DNA from: Myroides sp. NP-2
GTDB lineage: Bacteria; Bacteroidota; Bacteroidia; Flavobacteriales; Flavobacteriaceae
Assembly (NCBI RefSeq): GCF_014145665.1
Contig: NZ_JACHTD010000008.1
Span: 111,379 to 175,378, forward strand
DNA length: 64,000 nt
Direction of reading: 5' to 3'
The notes under the pieces were generated by a model. It had not been told where the DNA came from, did no database searches, and saw only the letters and a list, made by a program, of their open reading frames with translations. Position numbers and translations under genes: made by a program. Every line of letters starts with the position of its first letter. Position 1 is the stretch's first letter. Below are positions 9,342 through 18,974 of this stretch, in pieces.

Positions 9342-9731
9342 TTACTTATCAGTTACTTCTCCTTTTATTCTCAATGGAACTGTTCCATTTTCATAGTTTA
9401 TCGCATTAGATTCAACCGTAATTGTACGGCTAATTCTACCAATACTCATGTTGTATTTTACATCGATTTTTCCTTTTTTACCTGGCATAATAGGCTCTGT
9501 TGGTTTAGAAGGAACTGTACATCCACATGTAGAACGTACGTTTGTGATGATCAATGGTTGATCACCTGTGTTGGTGAATTCGAAGGTACGTAATCCATCG
9601 TCTTTTCCTCTAACCACTGTACCGTAATCGATAGTGTTGTTTTCAGCGGCAAATTGAATTTTTGGACCACTTTGAGCGAATGATAAAGCACTAGATAATA
9701 CTAATGCGAATACTGCTATTAAATTTTTCAT
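9342..9731 (-). CDS. DUF1573 secreted protein
   Basis: 129 residues. Signal peptide of about 19 residues (ALSFA-Q), then one DUF1573 immunoglobulin-like domain with the family core TFEFTNTGDQPLIITNV and the conserved RSTCGCTVPS containing two cysteines. Such proteins are abundant, often highly expressed periplasmic proteins in Bacteroidota with unknown function. The divergent spacer before valS carries a TATCTTTG box in this direction (9860-9853). Family assignment is strong, function unknown. Confidence 0.87.
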   Translation of the reverse strand: MKNLIAVFALVLSSALSFAQSGPKIQFAAENNTIDYGTVVRGKDDGLRTFEFTNTGDQPLIITNVRSTCGCTVPSKPTEPIMPGKKGKIDVKYNMSIGRISRTITVESNAINYENGTVPLRIKGEVTDK

Positions 9732-9837
9732 TACTATAACTTTTTGTTGTTTTGTAAAATTAGAAACTTTTCGAAAACTCGCAAATTTTTTTACCTATTC
9801 GATTTTAGATAAACTTTTATAATTGACGAGTAATAAT

Positions 9838-9860
9838 TACTTTTGTACAACACAAAGATA
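9838..9860. promoter_or_regulatory. Back-to-back -7 boxes for DUF1573 gene and valS
   Basis: Rightward TACTTTTG at 9838-9845 and leftward TATCTTTG at 9860-9853 both match TANNTTTG. The leftward box has TTTG 16 bases upstream (a little short); the rightward box lacks a clear -33. Leaders would be about 100 bases each way. Confidence 0.4.
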
Positions 9861-9952
9861 ATGAAAACTAAGGTTACAAAGAATGAAAAAAACTTTTTTT
9901 CTGCCAAGCAACTAGATGTTTTGTCTTTTTTTAATAATTAAATTATAGAATA

Positions 9953-12586
9953 ATGGTAATTCCTGCACAATTTGACGCAAAGCTAGTAGAGCAAAAATGG
10001 TATCAGTATTGGATGGAAAATAATTTTTTCCGATCTATACCAGATGAAAGACAGCCGTACACCATTGTAATACCTCCACCAAACGTAACTGGAGTATTGC
10101 ATATGGGGCATATGTTGAACGTTACAATTCAAGATGTATTAATTCGTCGCGCCCGTTTAAAAGGGTTAAACGCATGTTGGGTCCCGGGAACGGATCACGC
10201 ATCTATTGCAACTGAAGCCAAAGTCGTCGCTAAATTGAGAGAGCAGGGAATCAATAAAAACGACTTAACTAGAGAAGAGTTTTTAAAACACGCATGGGAG
10301 TGGAAAGAAGAATATGGAGGTGTGATTTTAGATCAGTTGAAAAAACTAGGGGCTTCATGTGATTGGGATCGTACGAAGTTTACGATGGATCCTGAAATGT
10401 CACAACAAGTGATTAAGTTGTTTGTTGATTTGTATAACAAAGGATTAATTTACCGCGGGTATCGCATGGTGAACTGGGATCCTGAAGCGAAGACTACCTT
10501 ATCTGATGAAGAGGTGATCTACGAAGAACGCCAAGGAAAACTATACCACCTAAAATATCAAATCGAAGGAACGTCTGATTATTTGACAATTGCAACCACA
10601 CGTCCTGAAACCATTTTGGGAGATACTGCTATTTGTATTCATCCAGCAGATGAACGCTACCAACATCTCAAAGGAAAACAAGCAATTGTGCCAATATGCA
10701 ATCGCTCAATTCCTATTATATTTGATGAGTATGTCGATATGGAGTTCGGAACAGGATGTTTAAAAGTAACGCCTGCCCATGATATCAATGACAAAGAGCT
10801 TGGTGAACGCCACAATTTAGAAATTATAGACATTTTTAATGCTGATGCTACACTAAACGATCTTGGATTGCACTACAAAGGCAAAGATCGCTTTGTTGTA
10901 CGCAAAGAAATTGAAGCTGAATTAGCGTCAATTGGCGCATTGGAAAAAGTAGAAAACTACCTGAATAACGTAGGAACATCTGAGCGCACCAAAGCTGTAA
11001 TTGAACCGCGTTTGTCTGATCAGTGGTTTTTGAAAATGGAAGAATTGGCAAAACCTGCTTTAGATGCCGTAATGACAACGGAAGAGGTTAAACTGTATCC
11101 AAGTCGTTATAACAGTACTTATAGAAGCTGGTTGGAAAATATTCGCGATTGGAATATTTCTCGTCAATTGTGGTGGGGGCATCAAATTCCTGCATTCTAC
11201 TACGGCGATGGAAAGGAAGATTTTGTTGTTGCTGAAACAGTAGAAGCTGCACTTGAATTAGCGAAAACAAAAACAGGAAAAACGGATTTGACTGTCGCTG
11301 ATTTAAAACAAGATGAAGATGCTTTAGATACGTGGTTCTCTTCTTGGTTGTGGCCGATGGCGGTATTTAACGGATTAATCGACCCTGAAAACGAAGAATT
11401 TAAGTACTATTACCCAACAAATGATTTAGTGACCGGTCCAGATATTATTTTCTTCTGGGTGGCACGTATGATTATGGCAGGGTATGAATACACGGGTAAA
11501 CAGCCGTTTACCAATGTTTATTTTACGGGAATTGTACGTGATAAACAGCGTCGAAAAATGTCTAAATCACTAGGAAACTCTCCAGATGCTTTAGGTTTGA
11601 TCGACAAATTTGGTGCTGATGGAGTTCGCGTAGGTTTATTGCTATCGGCTTCTGCTGGAAACGATATCTTGTTTGATGAAGATTTATGTGCGCAAGGAAA
11701 GGCCTTTACCAATAAGGTTTGGAATGCCTTCCGTCTGATCAAAGGATGGGAAGTTTCTCAAACGTTGGAACAGCCTGAAACAGCAAAAGTTTCTTTGGCT
11801 TGGTATGAAGCAAAATTGCAAAAAACACTAGTGGAAATCGAAGATCACTTCTCAAAATACAGAATCTCAGATGCGTTAATGGCTATCTATAAATTAGTTT
11901 GGGATGATTTCTGCTCTTGGTTCTTGGAAATGATTAAACCAGGATACCAACAGCCAATTGATGCGGTTACCTACCGTAAAGCAATTGAATTGTTGGAAGA
12001 AAATCTCAAGCTTTTACATCCATTTATGCCATTCTTAACCGAAGAAATTTGGCAACATATCGATTCTCGTACGCCTGAACAAGCGTTAGTAGTTTCTGCT
12101 TGGCCAGAAATAAAAGGGTTTGACGAAAAGTTGATTAAAGAGTTTGAATTTGCCATGGAAGTAATTGCTGGTATTCGTACCATCAGAAAAGATAAAAATA
12201 TCTCTTTCAAAGAAAGCATTGATCTTAAAATAATCAACAACGAAAAAGTGTCAACTTATTTTGATAGTGTAATCTCAAAATTAGGAAACATTGTTAGTAT
12301 GGAATACGTTGCGGATCAAGTTAGTGGTGCGTTGTCCTACCGAGTGAAATCAAATGAATACTTTATCCCGATTGCAGGTAGTGTGAATGTGGAAGAGGAA
12401 ATAGCAAAACTTGAAGAAGAGTTGAAGTATCTGAAAGGTTTCTTGAAATCTGTACAAGGGAAGCTATCAAATGAAAAATTCGTTAGTGGAGCACCAGAAC
12501 AGGTGGTGGCAAATGAAAAGCAAAAAGAAGCAGATGCTTTGGCAAAAATTTCAACCATTGAACACAGTTTAGCTGGTTTGAAATAG
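9953..12586 (+). CDS. valS: Valine--tRNA ligase
   Basis: Class I aminoacyl-tRNA synthetase that charges tRNA-Val. 877 residues, the usual length. The HIGH motif appears as HMGH at residues 50-53 after PPPNVTGVL, and the KMSKS loop at 535-539. An editing (CP1) domain lies between them. The last about 70 residues form the charged ValS tRNA-binding coiled coil (from [16 protein letters not shown]). Its 3' end is followed by an exceptionally long perfect-palindrome terminator. Single-copy essential gene, no anomalies seen. Confidence 0.97.
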   Translation: MVIPAQFDAKLVEQKWYQYWMENNFFRSIPDERQPYTIVIPPPNVTGVLHMGHMLNVTIQDVLIRRARLKGLNACWVPGTDHASIATEAKVVAKLREQGINKNDLTREEFLKHAWEWKEEYGGVILDQLKKLGASCDWDRTKFTMDPEMSQQVIKLFVDLYNKGLIYRGYRMVNWDPEAKTTLSDEEVIYEERQGKLYHLKYQIEGTSDYLTIATTRPETILGDTAICIHPADERYQHLKGKQAIVPICNRSIPIIFDEYVDMEFGTGCLKVTPAHDINDKELGERHNLEIIDIFNADATLNDLGLHYKGKDRFVVRKEIEAELASIGALEKVENYLNNVGTSERTKAVIEPRLSDQWFLKMEELAKPALDAVMTTEEVKLYPSRYNSTYRSWLENIRDWNISRQLWWGHQIPAFYYGDGKEDFVVAETVEAALELAKTKTGKTDLTVADLKQDEDALDTWFSSWLWPMAVFNGLIDPENEEFKYYYPTNDLVTGPDIIFFWVARMIMAGYEYTGKQPFTNVYFTGIVRDKQRRKMSKSLGNSPDALGLIDKFGADGVRVGLLLSASAGNDILFDEDLCAQGKAFTNKVWNAFRLIKGWEVSQTLEQPETAKVSLAWYEAKLQKTLVEIEDHFSKYRISDALMAIYKLVWDDFCSWFLEMIKPGYQQPIDAVTYRKAIELLEENLKLLHPFMPFLTEEIWQHIDSRTPEQALVVSAWPEIKGFDEKLIKEFEFAMEVIAGIRTIRKDKNISFKESIDLKIINNEKVSTYFDSVISKLGNIVSMEYVADQVSGALSYRVKSNEYFIPIAGSVNVEEEIAKLEEELKYLKGFLKSVQGKLSNEKFVSGAPEQVVANEKQKEADALAKISTIEHSLAGLK

Positions 12587-12607
12587 AAATAAAAACAAGT
12601 TGATTAT

Positions 12608-12650
12608 AAGGTCTTTCGTTTGTGTACACAAACGAAAGACCTTTTTTTTT
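12608..12650 (+). terminator. Strong terminator after valS (36-base perfect palindrome)
   Basis: Bases 12608-12643 read the same on both strands with no mismatch (centre GTAC), then run into T's to 12650. The next gene starts only 12 bases later. Confidence 0.9.
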
Positions 12651-12662
12651 ATCTTCGCCTTC

Positions 12663-13301
12663 ATGAAATACAACCTCCATACACATCATCGATGCAAGGA
12701 CGCAGATACGTTAGCTATTGTCAGTCAAGACTTGTTAGCTGTGGACCTTAGCATTCCTCATTTTTCTTTGGGTATTCACCCTTGGTATATCACGCCTACT
12801 TTGATTGAAGAACAGTTGCATTTCATTGAATCACAGCTGCATTATCCCAATTGTTTAGCTATTGGAGAGTGTGGGCTAGATAAGAAAATAGATATTCCTT
12901 TGGCATTGCAAGAAGAAGTATTAGTTCGTCAATTACTTCTTGCAGAAAAATATAAAAAAGCTGTAATTTTGCACGTCGTTTCGGCTTATCAAGAAATTAT
13001 AGCACTCAAAAAGCGGTTGAAACTGACCGTTCCTCTTGTGGTCCATGGATTTAATAAACATCAACAGGTGGCAGAAAGTTTGTGGAAAAATGGCATTTAT
13101 CTCTCTTTTGGTCAGGCGTTGTTGTACAATACTCAATTGCAAGAGACTTTTGTTGCTGTGCCTCAAGCGTTTTTGTTTTTGGAGACGGATGATGTTCAGG
13201 AGATTACAATAGCGGATATCTATGCTAAAGCTGAAACGTTGCGTCCTGCTATAGGAGAAATTGTGGCGTCGAATTTTAAACGCATACTGAATAAAGAATA
13301 A
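12663..13301 (+). CDS. TatD-family metal-dependent hydrolase
   Basis: 212 residues from the ATG at 12663; a longer frame opening at 12600 would begin inside the valS terminator and adds an unlikely 21 residues. TatD features seen: HTHH metal-binding start (residues 4-7), GIHPWYI, GECGLDK (about 64-70), a histidine in AVILHVV, VHGF, and a terminal acidic LETDD. It is shorter than classical TatD/YcfH (about 255), mainly at the C terminus, as is common in Bacteroidota paralogs. Relatives are Mg-dependent deoxyribonucleases or quality-control hydrolases. It lies 41 bases upstream of tcdA and is probably co-transcribed. Confidence 0.8.
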   Translation: MKYNLHTHHRCKDADTLAIVSQDLLAVDLSIPHFSLGIHPWYITPTLIEEQLHFIESQLHYPNCLAIGECGLDKKIDIPLALQEEVLVRQLLLAEKYKKAVILHVVSAYQEIIALKKRLKLTVPLVVHGFNKHQQVAESLWKNGIYLSFGQALLYNTQLQETFVAVPQAFLFLETDDVQEITIADIYAKAETLRPAIGEIVASNFKRILNKE

Positions 13302-13341
13302 TAAGAACAGCCTTTTTAGGGTGATTAATAAATAGAAATAG

Positions 13342-14058
13342 ATGGCTATTTGGCAAGAAAGAGCAGCCTTGCTTTTTAAAGAAGAAGGACTAGAAAAATT
13401 AAAAAACGCCAACGTATTAGTTGTTGGATTAGGAGGTGTTGGATCATTTGCCGCTGAGTTTTTGGCTCGTGCAGGGGTGGGAACGATGACGATTGTCGAT
13501 GGTGATACAGTGGATATCACAAATATCAACAGACAATTGCCTGCTTTGCACTCTACTGTGGGAATGGCAAAAGTGCACGTAGTAGGTGATCGCCTGATGG
13601 ATATCAATCCCGAATTGAACCTAACGCGTATACAAGAGTTTTTGTCTCCTGAACGCACACACGAAGTGGTAACCGATGATTACGACTACGTTTTGGATTG
13701 TATTGACAGTATTACCCCTAAAATTAATTTAATCCTCGCAGCCAAACGCAAGCGAATCAAAGTTATTAGTGCTATGGGAGCTGGTGGAAAGATGCAAGCG
13801 TCGAAAATAGTCGTAAAAGACATCAGTAAAACCGATGTATGTCCGTTGGCCAAACAAATTCGCAAGCGCCTAAAAAAAGAGGGGATTTCCTCGGGCGTAA
13901 AAGCTATATTTTCAACAGAAAAACCTGATGAAAGCAGTTTGAAAATGACGGATGGATCTAACTTTAAAAAATCGTTCTTCGGTACGAATAGCTGGATGCC
14001 AGCTTTGTTTGGTTTACACGCAGCAGAAAATGTAATCCGCTATTTGTTAGCAAAGTAA
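13342..14058 (+). CDS. tcdA: tRNA threonylcarbamoyladenosine dehydratase
   Basis: E1/ThiF-like ATP-dependent enzyme (238 residues) that cyclises t6A37 of ANN-decoding tRNAs to ct6A. The nucleotide-binding loop VLVVGLGGVGS is at residues 25-35, followed by the acidic IVDGDTVDITNINRQ, and DCIDSI further on. Length matches short TcdA/CsdL proteins (E. coli 268) and no ThiS-type partner is adjacent, favouring TcdA over ThiF or MoeB. It ends just before a bidirectional terminator. Confidence 0.88.
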   Translation: MAIWQERAALLFKEEGLEKLKNANVLVVGLGGVGSFAAEFLARAGVGTMTIVDGDTVDITNINRQLPALHSTVGMAKVHVVGDRLMDINPELNLTRIQEFLSPERTHEVVTDDYDYVLDCIDSITPKINLILAAKRKRIKVISAMGAGGKMQASKIVVKDISKTDVCPLAKQIRKRLKKEGISSGVKAIFSTEKPDESSLKMTDGSNFKKSFFGTNSWMPALFGLHAAENVIRYLLAK

Positions 14059-14064
14059 AAGCAT

Positions 14065-14096
14065 AAAAAAGGAACTTGATCAAGTTCCTTTTTTTT
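14065..14096. terminator. Bidirectional intrinsic terminator
   Basis: Perfect palindrome AAGGAACTTGATCAAGTTCC flanked by A- and T-runs, between convergent tcdA and the amino-acid permease. Confidence 0.92.
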
Positions 14097-14111
14097 ATGT
14101 TATAGGTTGCC

Positions 14112-15308
14112 TTAAGACGGCAATAGGTCCATGGCAAGTAAGAGTTGTAATACAATGATCAATATTGAAAGCACCCACAAAAAACCATAAATAACATAGT
14201 GTAGGAGACTAGTTTTTTCACCCGCTATTTTTTTTGCTTTTTGCAACATCAACATCGGAATAATTAACGCTAAAACAACCAAAGAAATTGAAGCATATCC
14301 CAATGCAATTACAAAACCATCAGGATAGAACAGAGCAAAAAGGATAGGAGGCAAGAACGTTAGAATGAACGCTGTTGCGTTGTGCTTAATCTTTGGACGA
14401 TCTTTAGCTAAATCCTTGATATAATCGTTTAATGCTAATGCAACACCCCAAAAAGAGGTTAAGATGGCTGCAGCGGCAAAGATGGTGAATGAAATCTTGA
14501 TCCATGGAGAGTCACTACTAGCTTTAATCGCGACTAATAATCCTTCAAGTCCTGCATTATCTCTCAAAATAGTGCTGAACACGCTGCTTTCAATAGTACC
14601 TAAAATGGTCATTTCCCAGATGAGGTATAAGATCAACGGCAGTATACTTCCCGCAAAAAACACCCATTTTAGTTGGCGTAAATTACCGTCTAAGTATTTA
14701 ACCAAACTTGGGATGACCACACTAAACCCAAAAGAGGTAAAGATAATAGGGATTGTGGCTAATGCAGGTAAGGGAGTGGTTGGGATATAGCTCAAATAAG
14801 CCGTTTCAATATGGGGAAGTAATAATCCCAATACCAAAAATAGACACAAGAGTTTGACTGAAAACACCACTTTCGTGCTGTAATCAACAGCTCGAGTACC
14901 AAAGGCAATAATGCCGCCGAAAAGCAAGGTAAAGAGAATGGCACTTAGTTGAGGTGGAATTTTTAGGTCGAGTACATGCTCTAAATTGGTGCGTAAAATA
15001 TCACCACCACCAGCGATATAAGCGCTTGTCAAAGCATACATTAACGTTAACATACTTACGCCAGTAACATATGCGCCTGGTTTTCCCAAATATTTTATCG
15101 TCAGGGTGTTTAACCCATCCTCAGGTGAATTGTATCGATAGACGTTTACTAATAAAACGGAAGTATAAAACATAGCAAACCAAATACAGAATAAGATGAA
15201 CGACATTAATATAAAGCCAACATTGGCTGATATAATGGGGATAGCTAACATGCCCGCGCCTATTGTAGTCCCTGCTACAATAAGAATACTTCCGATAATT
15301 TTTTGCAT
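14112..15308 (-). CDS. Aromatic amino acid permease (TyrP/Mtr-like, HAAAP family)
   Basis: 398-residue inner-membrane transporter with about 11 helices. The N-terminal motif GTTIGAGMLAIPI (residues about 14-26) is diagnostic for the hydroxy/aromatic amino acid permease family, proton symporters for tyrosine, tryptophan or, in some members, serine/threonine. It stands alone and the spacer upstream (15309-15713) is free of genes. Substrate is assumed aromatic by family only. Confidence 0.82.
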   Translation of the reverse strand: MQKIIGSILIVAGTTIGAGMLAIPIISANVGFILMSFILFCIWFAMFYTSVLLVNVYRYNSPEDGLNTLTIKYLGKPGAYVTGVSMLTLMYALTSAYIAGGGDILRTNLEHVLDLKIPPQLSAILFTLLFGGIIAFGTRAVDYSTKVVFSVKLLCLFLVLGLLLPHIETAYLSYIPTTPLPALATIPIIFTSFGFSVVIPSLVKYLDGNLRQLKWVFFAGSILPLILYLIWEMTILGTIESSVFSTILRDNAGLEGLLVAIKASSDSPWIKISFTIFAAAAILTSFWGVALALNDYIKDLAKDRPKIKHNATAFILTFLPPILFALFYPDGFVIALGYASISLVVLALIIPMLMLQKAKKIAGEKTSLLHYVIYGFLWVLSILIIVLQLLLAMDLLPS

Positions 15309-15713
15309 TTCGTTTAAAATTTATATTTTTTGTTATTTGTTCATTCATATAGGGGTAACTAATAATGTGGATACACCACAATTATTATACCTCTGTAAGG
15401 CTTTTTTTAAAATTCACTAAAAAAGACTATAAAAAAAATAAATATATGTTTTTATTCGTAGACTTTTCAATATGATTTCGCTTATTATTGAGATTATCTC
15501 AGTATAACTGGTTTTTTTTTGTCGTTTTTTTGTTTTTACTTCTTTTGAACGGGTTGCTTATTGCTGTTTTTTTAAGGTTAATTCATTGGTTTTTAGCGAT
15601 TAAATAAGATGTAAATCCGAGTGTAATTGGAAAAGTACCAGGGATTCCCTAAACTGTCTCCCTGTGAATTGGATTACAATGTTTATCTTTGAGTAGATCA
15701 AAAGGAAAGCACT
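15309..15713. other. Gene-free spacer upstream of the Fur-family gene
   Basis: AT-rich intergenic region of about 400 bases between divergent genes. A perfect -7 box, TATCTTTG, lies at 15684-15691, 23 bases before the Fur-family start, without a well-placed -33. Near it, TGTAAT (15622) and ATTACA (15673) are inverted but too far apart to be a normal Fur box. No open frame or RNA is evident. Confidence 0.5.
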
Positions 15714-16124
15714 ATGTTGAAAATTGAAGAAGAATTACTGTCCAAAAACATCAAACCTACCGCTATGCGCATCTTGGTTTTAAAGTTTTTAAAACAGCAA
15801 GAAGGAGCGGTGTCTCTAGCGGATATAGAAAATAGCTTTGATCAATCGGATCGAGTAACTATTTACCGCACCGTTAAAACATTTGAAAGTAAAGGACTTT
15901 TGCATCGCATTACGGCAACTAACACCACGCAATACGCTTTGTGTTCTTCTAATTGTTCTGAGGATAAACACCGAGATACCCACTTGCATTTTATTTGCAA
16001 CCAATGTAAAAAAACAATCTGCCTGACCCAAGTCGCCATTCCAACTATTGAGATACCTGATGGATTTCAGTTGAGTCAAATCGAAGTTATTGCACAAGGA
16101 ATATGCAACGATTGTAAATCTTAG
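15714..16124 (+). CDS. Fur-family transcriptional regulator (Fur/Zur/PerR type)
   Basis: 136 residues. N-terminal winged helix with the family core SDRVTIYRTVKTFESKGLLHRI (split here at residues about 45-66) and a C-terminal dimer/metal domain with HLHFICNQCKKTI and a closing CNDC, giving two CxxC pairs for the structural zinc site. Histidines in KHRDTHLHF are candidates for the sensing site. It is a metal- or peroxide-responsive repressor; which metal cannot be decided. Its stop overlaps by a few bases the stop of the convergent ypdA-like gene. Confidence 0.87.
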   Translation: MLKIEEELLSKNIKPTAMRILVLKFLKQQEGAVSLADIENSFDQSDRVTIYRTVKTFESKGLLHRITATNTTQYALCSSNCSEDKHRDTHLHFICNQCKKTICLTQVAIPTIEIPDGFQLSQIEVIAQGICNDCKS

Positions 16125-17089
16125 GTTGTTTGAGTAATATGCTGCATAATGCGTTTCGCGTGTATTCTCGAATTCTCAATAAACCAAGTGTGTGTATTTA
16201 ATCCTCCGCAAACTACACCGGCCAAATATAACTTTGGAATATTGGTCTCCATTGTTTCAGGATGATAGGTAGGGAATTGATCGACGGTGTCTTGTATTGT
16301 AATTCCCAGTTGTTGTAAGAAATTAAAATCTGGGCGATAACCCGTAAGTGCCAAGACAAAGTCATTGGAAATACAATAGGATTCTTTGCCGCTTTGAATG
16401 TACACTTCTGATGCTGTAATAGCAGTTAATTGGCTGTTGTAATACACTTGGATGGCGCCTTCTGCAATTCGATTCTCAATGTCGGGTTTTACCCAATACT
16501 TTACGTGAGAACTTATGGCTTGATCTCGAACAACCATCGTTACTTTGGCTCCTTTTCGGTAACATTCAAGTGCTGCATCTACAGAAGAATTACTCGCTCC
16601 AACAACCACAACTTGCATATTGGCATAAAAATGAGGGTCGTTGTAATAGTGAGAAACTTTAGGAAGATCTTCTCCTGGGATGTTCAATAAGTTGGGGAAA
16701 TCGTAAAACCCAGTAGCAACTACAACATGAGAAGCTGCATACTGTGCCTTTGTTGTTTGTACGTGAAAATGCCCTTCGACTTGTTTGTCTACTGCTGTAA
16801 CTTTTTCAAATAAGTGAATGCATAAATCGTGCAACTGAGTAACACGTCTATAATACTCTAAGGCTTCTTTTCGTCTTGGTTTATTTTCCGCACTAATAAA
16901 GGGGATGTGATCCAATTCTAGCAATTCTGAAGTTGAGAAGAACTGCATATTGATCGGATAGTGATACAAGGAATTTACTAAACAACCTTTTTCAATAATT
17001 ACATAGGTTAATCCTGCTTTTTTCGCTTCTATTCCACAGGCAATGCCTATAGGACCTCCACCAATAATGAGTACGTCAACGTGTTTCAT
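16121..17089 (-). CDS. ypdA: YpdA-family (bacillithiol disulfide reductase-like) flavoprotein
   Basis: 322 residues from the ATG at 17089; a TTG eight codons earlier is less likely. NAD(P)H-dependent FAD enzyme: FAD-binding GGGPIGIACG at the start, a second Rossmann loop VVVGASNSSVDAAL near residue 170, and a closing LYLAGVVCGG. It lacks the CxxC of thioredoxin reductases, as YpdA/Bdr does. Known YpdA proteins recycle bacillithiol disulfide, and Bacteroidota often make bacillithiol. A promoter (TTTG, 22 bases, TACTTTTG) lies at 17169-17136 on this strand. Convergent with, and overlapping, the Fur-family stop. Confidence 0.85.
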   Translation of the reverse strand: MKHVDVLIIGGGPIGIACGIEAKKAGLTYVIIEKGCLVNSLYHYPINMQFFSTSELLELDHIPFISAENKPRRKEALEYYRRVTQLHDLCIHLFEKVTAVDKQVEGHFHVQTTKAQYAASHVVVATGFYDFPNLLNIPGEDLPKVSHYYNDPHFYANMQVVVVGASNSSVDAALECYRKGAKVTMVVRDQAISSHVKYWVKPDIENRIAEGAIQVYYNSQLTAITASEVYIQSGKESYCISNDFVLALTGYRPDFNFLQQLGITIQDTVDQFPTYHPETMETNIPKLYLAGVVCGGLNTHTWFIENSRIHAKRIMQHITQTT

Positions 17090-17135
17090 TGTGTAAGAAA
17101 ATAAACCCAACAAGGGTAGTTTTTAGTCTTTCTAA

Positions 17136-17169
17136 CAAAAGTATTGAATTATTTTGGATAGGCGACAAA
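17136..17169 (-). promoter_or_regulatory. Promoter for ypdA-like gene
   Basis: TTTG at 17169-17166, 22-base spacer, TACTTTTG at 17143-17136, read leftward; fits the Bacteroidota sigma-ABfr pattern. Confidence 0.6.
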
Positions 17170-17201
17170 TGTCTAGGGAAAGACTTCGCTAAAAAAGGGT
17201 T

Positions 17202-17232
17202 AAAAAAAAAGGATGCCCAGTGGACATCCTTT
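17202..17232 (-). terminator. Terminator after YceI gene
   Basis: Leftward AAAGGATG / CATCCTTT stem followed by a long T-run on the minus strand. Confidence 0.8.
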
Positions 17233-17252
17233 ATTATTTTATGTTGAAAAGA

Positions 17253-17954
17253 TTACTCAGTTACTTTATCAGCTACTAAGTGAATTCCAATTTCCATATC
17301 TTGGCTAATCGCCCAGTCAGCTGGATTTAAAGCAGCTCCTGAATCTTTATCTGTAGTACCGAATACTAATCCCCATGCAGCGCGATCTGCGATGAATGAA
17401 GCATGCATAACCGCTTTACCGTTTTCTACTGTAACTTTAGCAGGGAAAGTGATGTTTACTGTTTTTCCTAAAATTGTTAAGTTTCCACTTACCATTTTGT
17501 TTGCTCCTTCTACAGTACTTTTGTGTTGTGTAGCGTCGAAATCTTCTACTTTAGTGATTTTGAAATCTACCGTAGGGTTTTTTTCTACGTCGAAGAAATC
17601 AGGACTTTTTAAGTGTCCTCCTAATTTTTCAATATCCTCATCAGCATCAACAGAAGCGCGGTCAACCTTAATAGAGTTCATGTCTATAGTGTATGAACCT
17701 GCGTTTAATCCATTTGCGTCAATGGCAATATCTCCAGCGCTTAAAGCTAATGTACCAAAACGAGGATTAAGTCCACCTTTGTGTCCTACTTTCCAGTTAA
17801 CACTACTTTCTGTTAAGTTTACAACATACTTGTCTCCTTGTTCTGTTGCAACTTCTTGTTCTGTTGTAGTTGTTGCTTTATCAGCATTCTTATTTCCACA
17901 TGATGCTAATGAAAGAGCAGCTACAACTGCTACTGATAATAAAATTTTTTTCAT
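17253..17954 (-). CDS. YceI-family lipoprotein
   Basis: 233 residues with a lipoprotein signal (SLASC, Cys19), a short T/E-rich linker, then a YceI domain (about 45-228): a lipocalin-like barrel that binds isoprenoid or other lipids. Family landmarks are SSVNWKVGHKGG, the central MNSIKVD and KSPDFFDVEKNPTVDFKIT, and FPAKVTVENGKA. The protein should be tethered to the envelope. It has a clear promoter of its own (TTG, 19 bases, TACATTTG) and terminator, so it is monocistronic. Confidence 0.9.
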   Translation of the reverse strand: MKKILLSVAVVAALSLASCGNKNADKATTTTEQEVATEQGDKYVVNLTESSVNWKVGHKGGLNPRFGTLALSAGDIAIDANGLNAGSYTIDMNSIKVDRASVDADEDIEKLGGHLKSPDFFDVEKNPTVDFKITKVEDFDATQHKSTVEGANKMVSGNLTILGKTVNITFPAKVTVENGKAVMHASFIADRAAWGLVFGTTDKDSGAALNPADWAISQDMEIGIHLVADKVTE

Positions 17955-17977
17955 CTTAATTCGCTATTTTGTTACCC

Positions 17978-18007
17978 CAAATGTACAATACAAAAATGGA
18001 TATGCAA
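17978..18007 (-). promoter_or_regulatory. Promoter for YceI gene
   Basis: TTG at 18007-18005, spacer of 19 bases, TACATTTG at 17985-17978 on the minus strand, 24 bases before the start codon. Confidence 0.7.
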
Positions 18008-18190
18008 GAGTTTATTCAGGTGTGGGATGTTAAAAAGTTGTAAATATTCGTTTTTTGTGAAATTATGACGCCTTTTTAGTTGATAATGTTTTTAAAAATA
18101 TGTCTTTTTGGATAAAAAAGGTAGCTTTTTTCGTAAATCTTCTGTTAACTTCGCTGGCTGTGATCTGATGAATGGCTCCATTTGCTTAGG

Positions 18191-18220
18191 TAAAAAAAAA
18201 AGGATGCCCTATAGCATCCT
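18191..18220 (-). terminator. Terminator after 165-residue lipoprotein gene
   Basis: Stem AGGATGC / GCATCCT followed on the minus strand by a run of about ten T's. Confidence 0.82.
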
Positions 18221-18250
18221 CTTATGATCGTTTTTACGTGTTTTTTAAAA

Positions 18251-18748
18251 CTATAGTTCCTTAAAAGTGGAAATAATATTCATTAATTCATCGCCTTGGT
18301 AGGTTTGGTTTTGTCCAATGGTCCAACCAATAATCTCATAGTATCCTTTTTTACCTTCTATCATTGTCTGAATCATGTACATATAGTTTCCTTCTTGAGA
18401 CATAGACAGTTTGTATATTTTTCCCGACAATCCGTTTATTCTAACGTTTTCTTCTTTTACTATCTGGTAATCGGGTCTTTTTTCATAAGTAGCCAGCGCT
18501 TTTTTCGTAAACGTTGCGAAATCGGGCGCAGAAGTCTTAGGAGATTCTTTTGCTACGAGGTAAACTTGTTTGAATGTGTTTCCATACTGAATGGCCGCAT
18601 CTGGATATAAATCGGTCATGGCAGCCAACGTACCAGGCATCTCCATAGAGAATTGATCATTGACATTCACTGTTTGAGGGGGTGCCACTTTTTGATTGCA
18701 ACTTGCCATCCCTAAGGTTATACATAGAATAAAGAGAAGTTTTTTCAT
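18251..18748 (-). CDS. Lipoprotein of unknown function
   Basis: 165 residues; signal peptide with lipobox GMASC (Cys17), so an envelope lipoprotein. The body (NDQFSMEMPGTLAAMTDLYPDAAI..., ...SGKIYKLSMSQEGNYMYMIQTMIEGKKGYYEIIGWT) looks like a compact alpha/beta domain similar in pattern to PsbP/MOG1-like small lipoproteins, where a short helix is followed by strands and a 'W-T' ending. That similarity is by eye only. It is monocistronic with its own terminator. Confidence 0.65.
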   Translation of the reverse strand: MKKLLFILCITLGMASCNQKVAPPQTVNVNDQFSMEMPGTLAAMTDLYPDAAIQYGNTFKQVYLVAKESPKTSAPDFATFTKKALATYEKRPDYQIVKEENVRINGLSGKIYKLSMSQEGNYMYMIQTMIEGKKGYYEIIGWTIGQNQTYQGDELMNIISTFKEL

Positions 18749-18974
18749 CTGAAAACAATTTTAAATAATGAATATTTAAAGTTAAGTCAAAATTCTCAAA
18801 CGCTGAGCCCTGAAAGAGTAATTTTTTTTCAGCCAAAGTAGAGCGCATAAGCACTTGTCAAGGGGCTGATTGAGTTTGACTGCCTTGCTAGGCGTTATTT
18901 TAAGCGCATGTGTTTTCTGAATTGAATAGATTATCGTAATTTAGAAGACATTAATCAACAAAATAAAAAGAATT

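Noticed and set aside
9330..9593. Rightward 87-residue frame over the DUF1573 gene
   Set aside because: Antisense to a clear DUF1573 gene, with Cys/Tyr-rich composition typical of a shadow.
12933..13658. Leftward 241-residue frame antisense to tatD/tcdA
   Set aside because: It runs opposite two well-supported genes and has no coherent family pattern; a frame shadow.
15600..15700. Fur box upstream of the Fur-family gene
   Set aside because: TGTAAT and ATTACA are over 40 bases apart, outside the 7-1-7 or 6-1-6 pattern.
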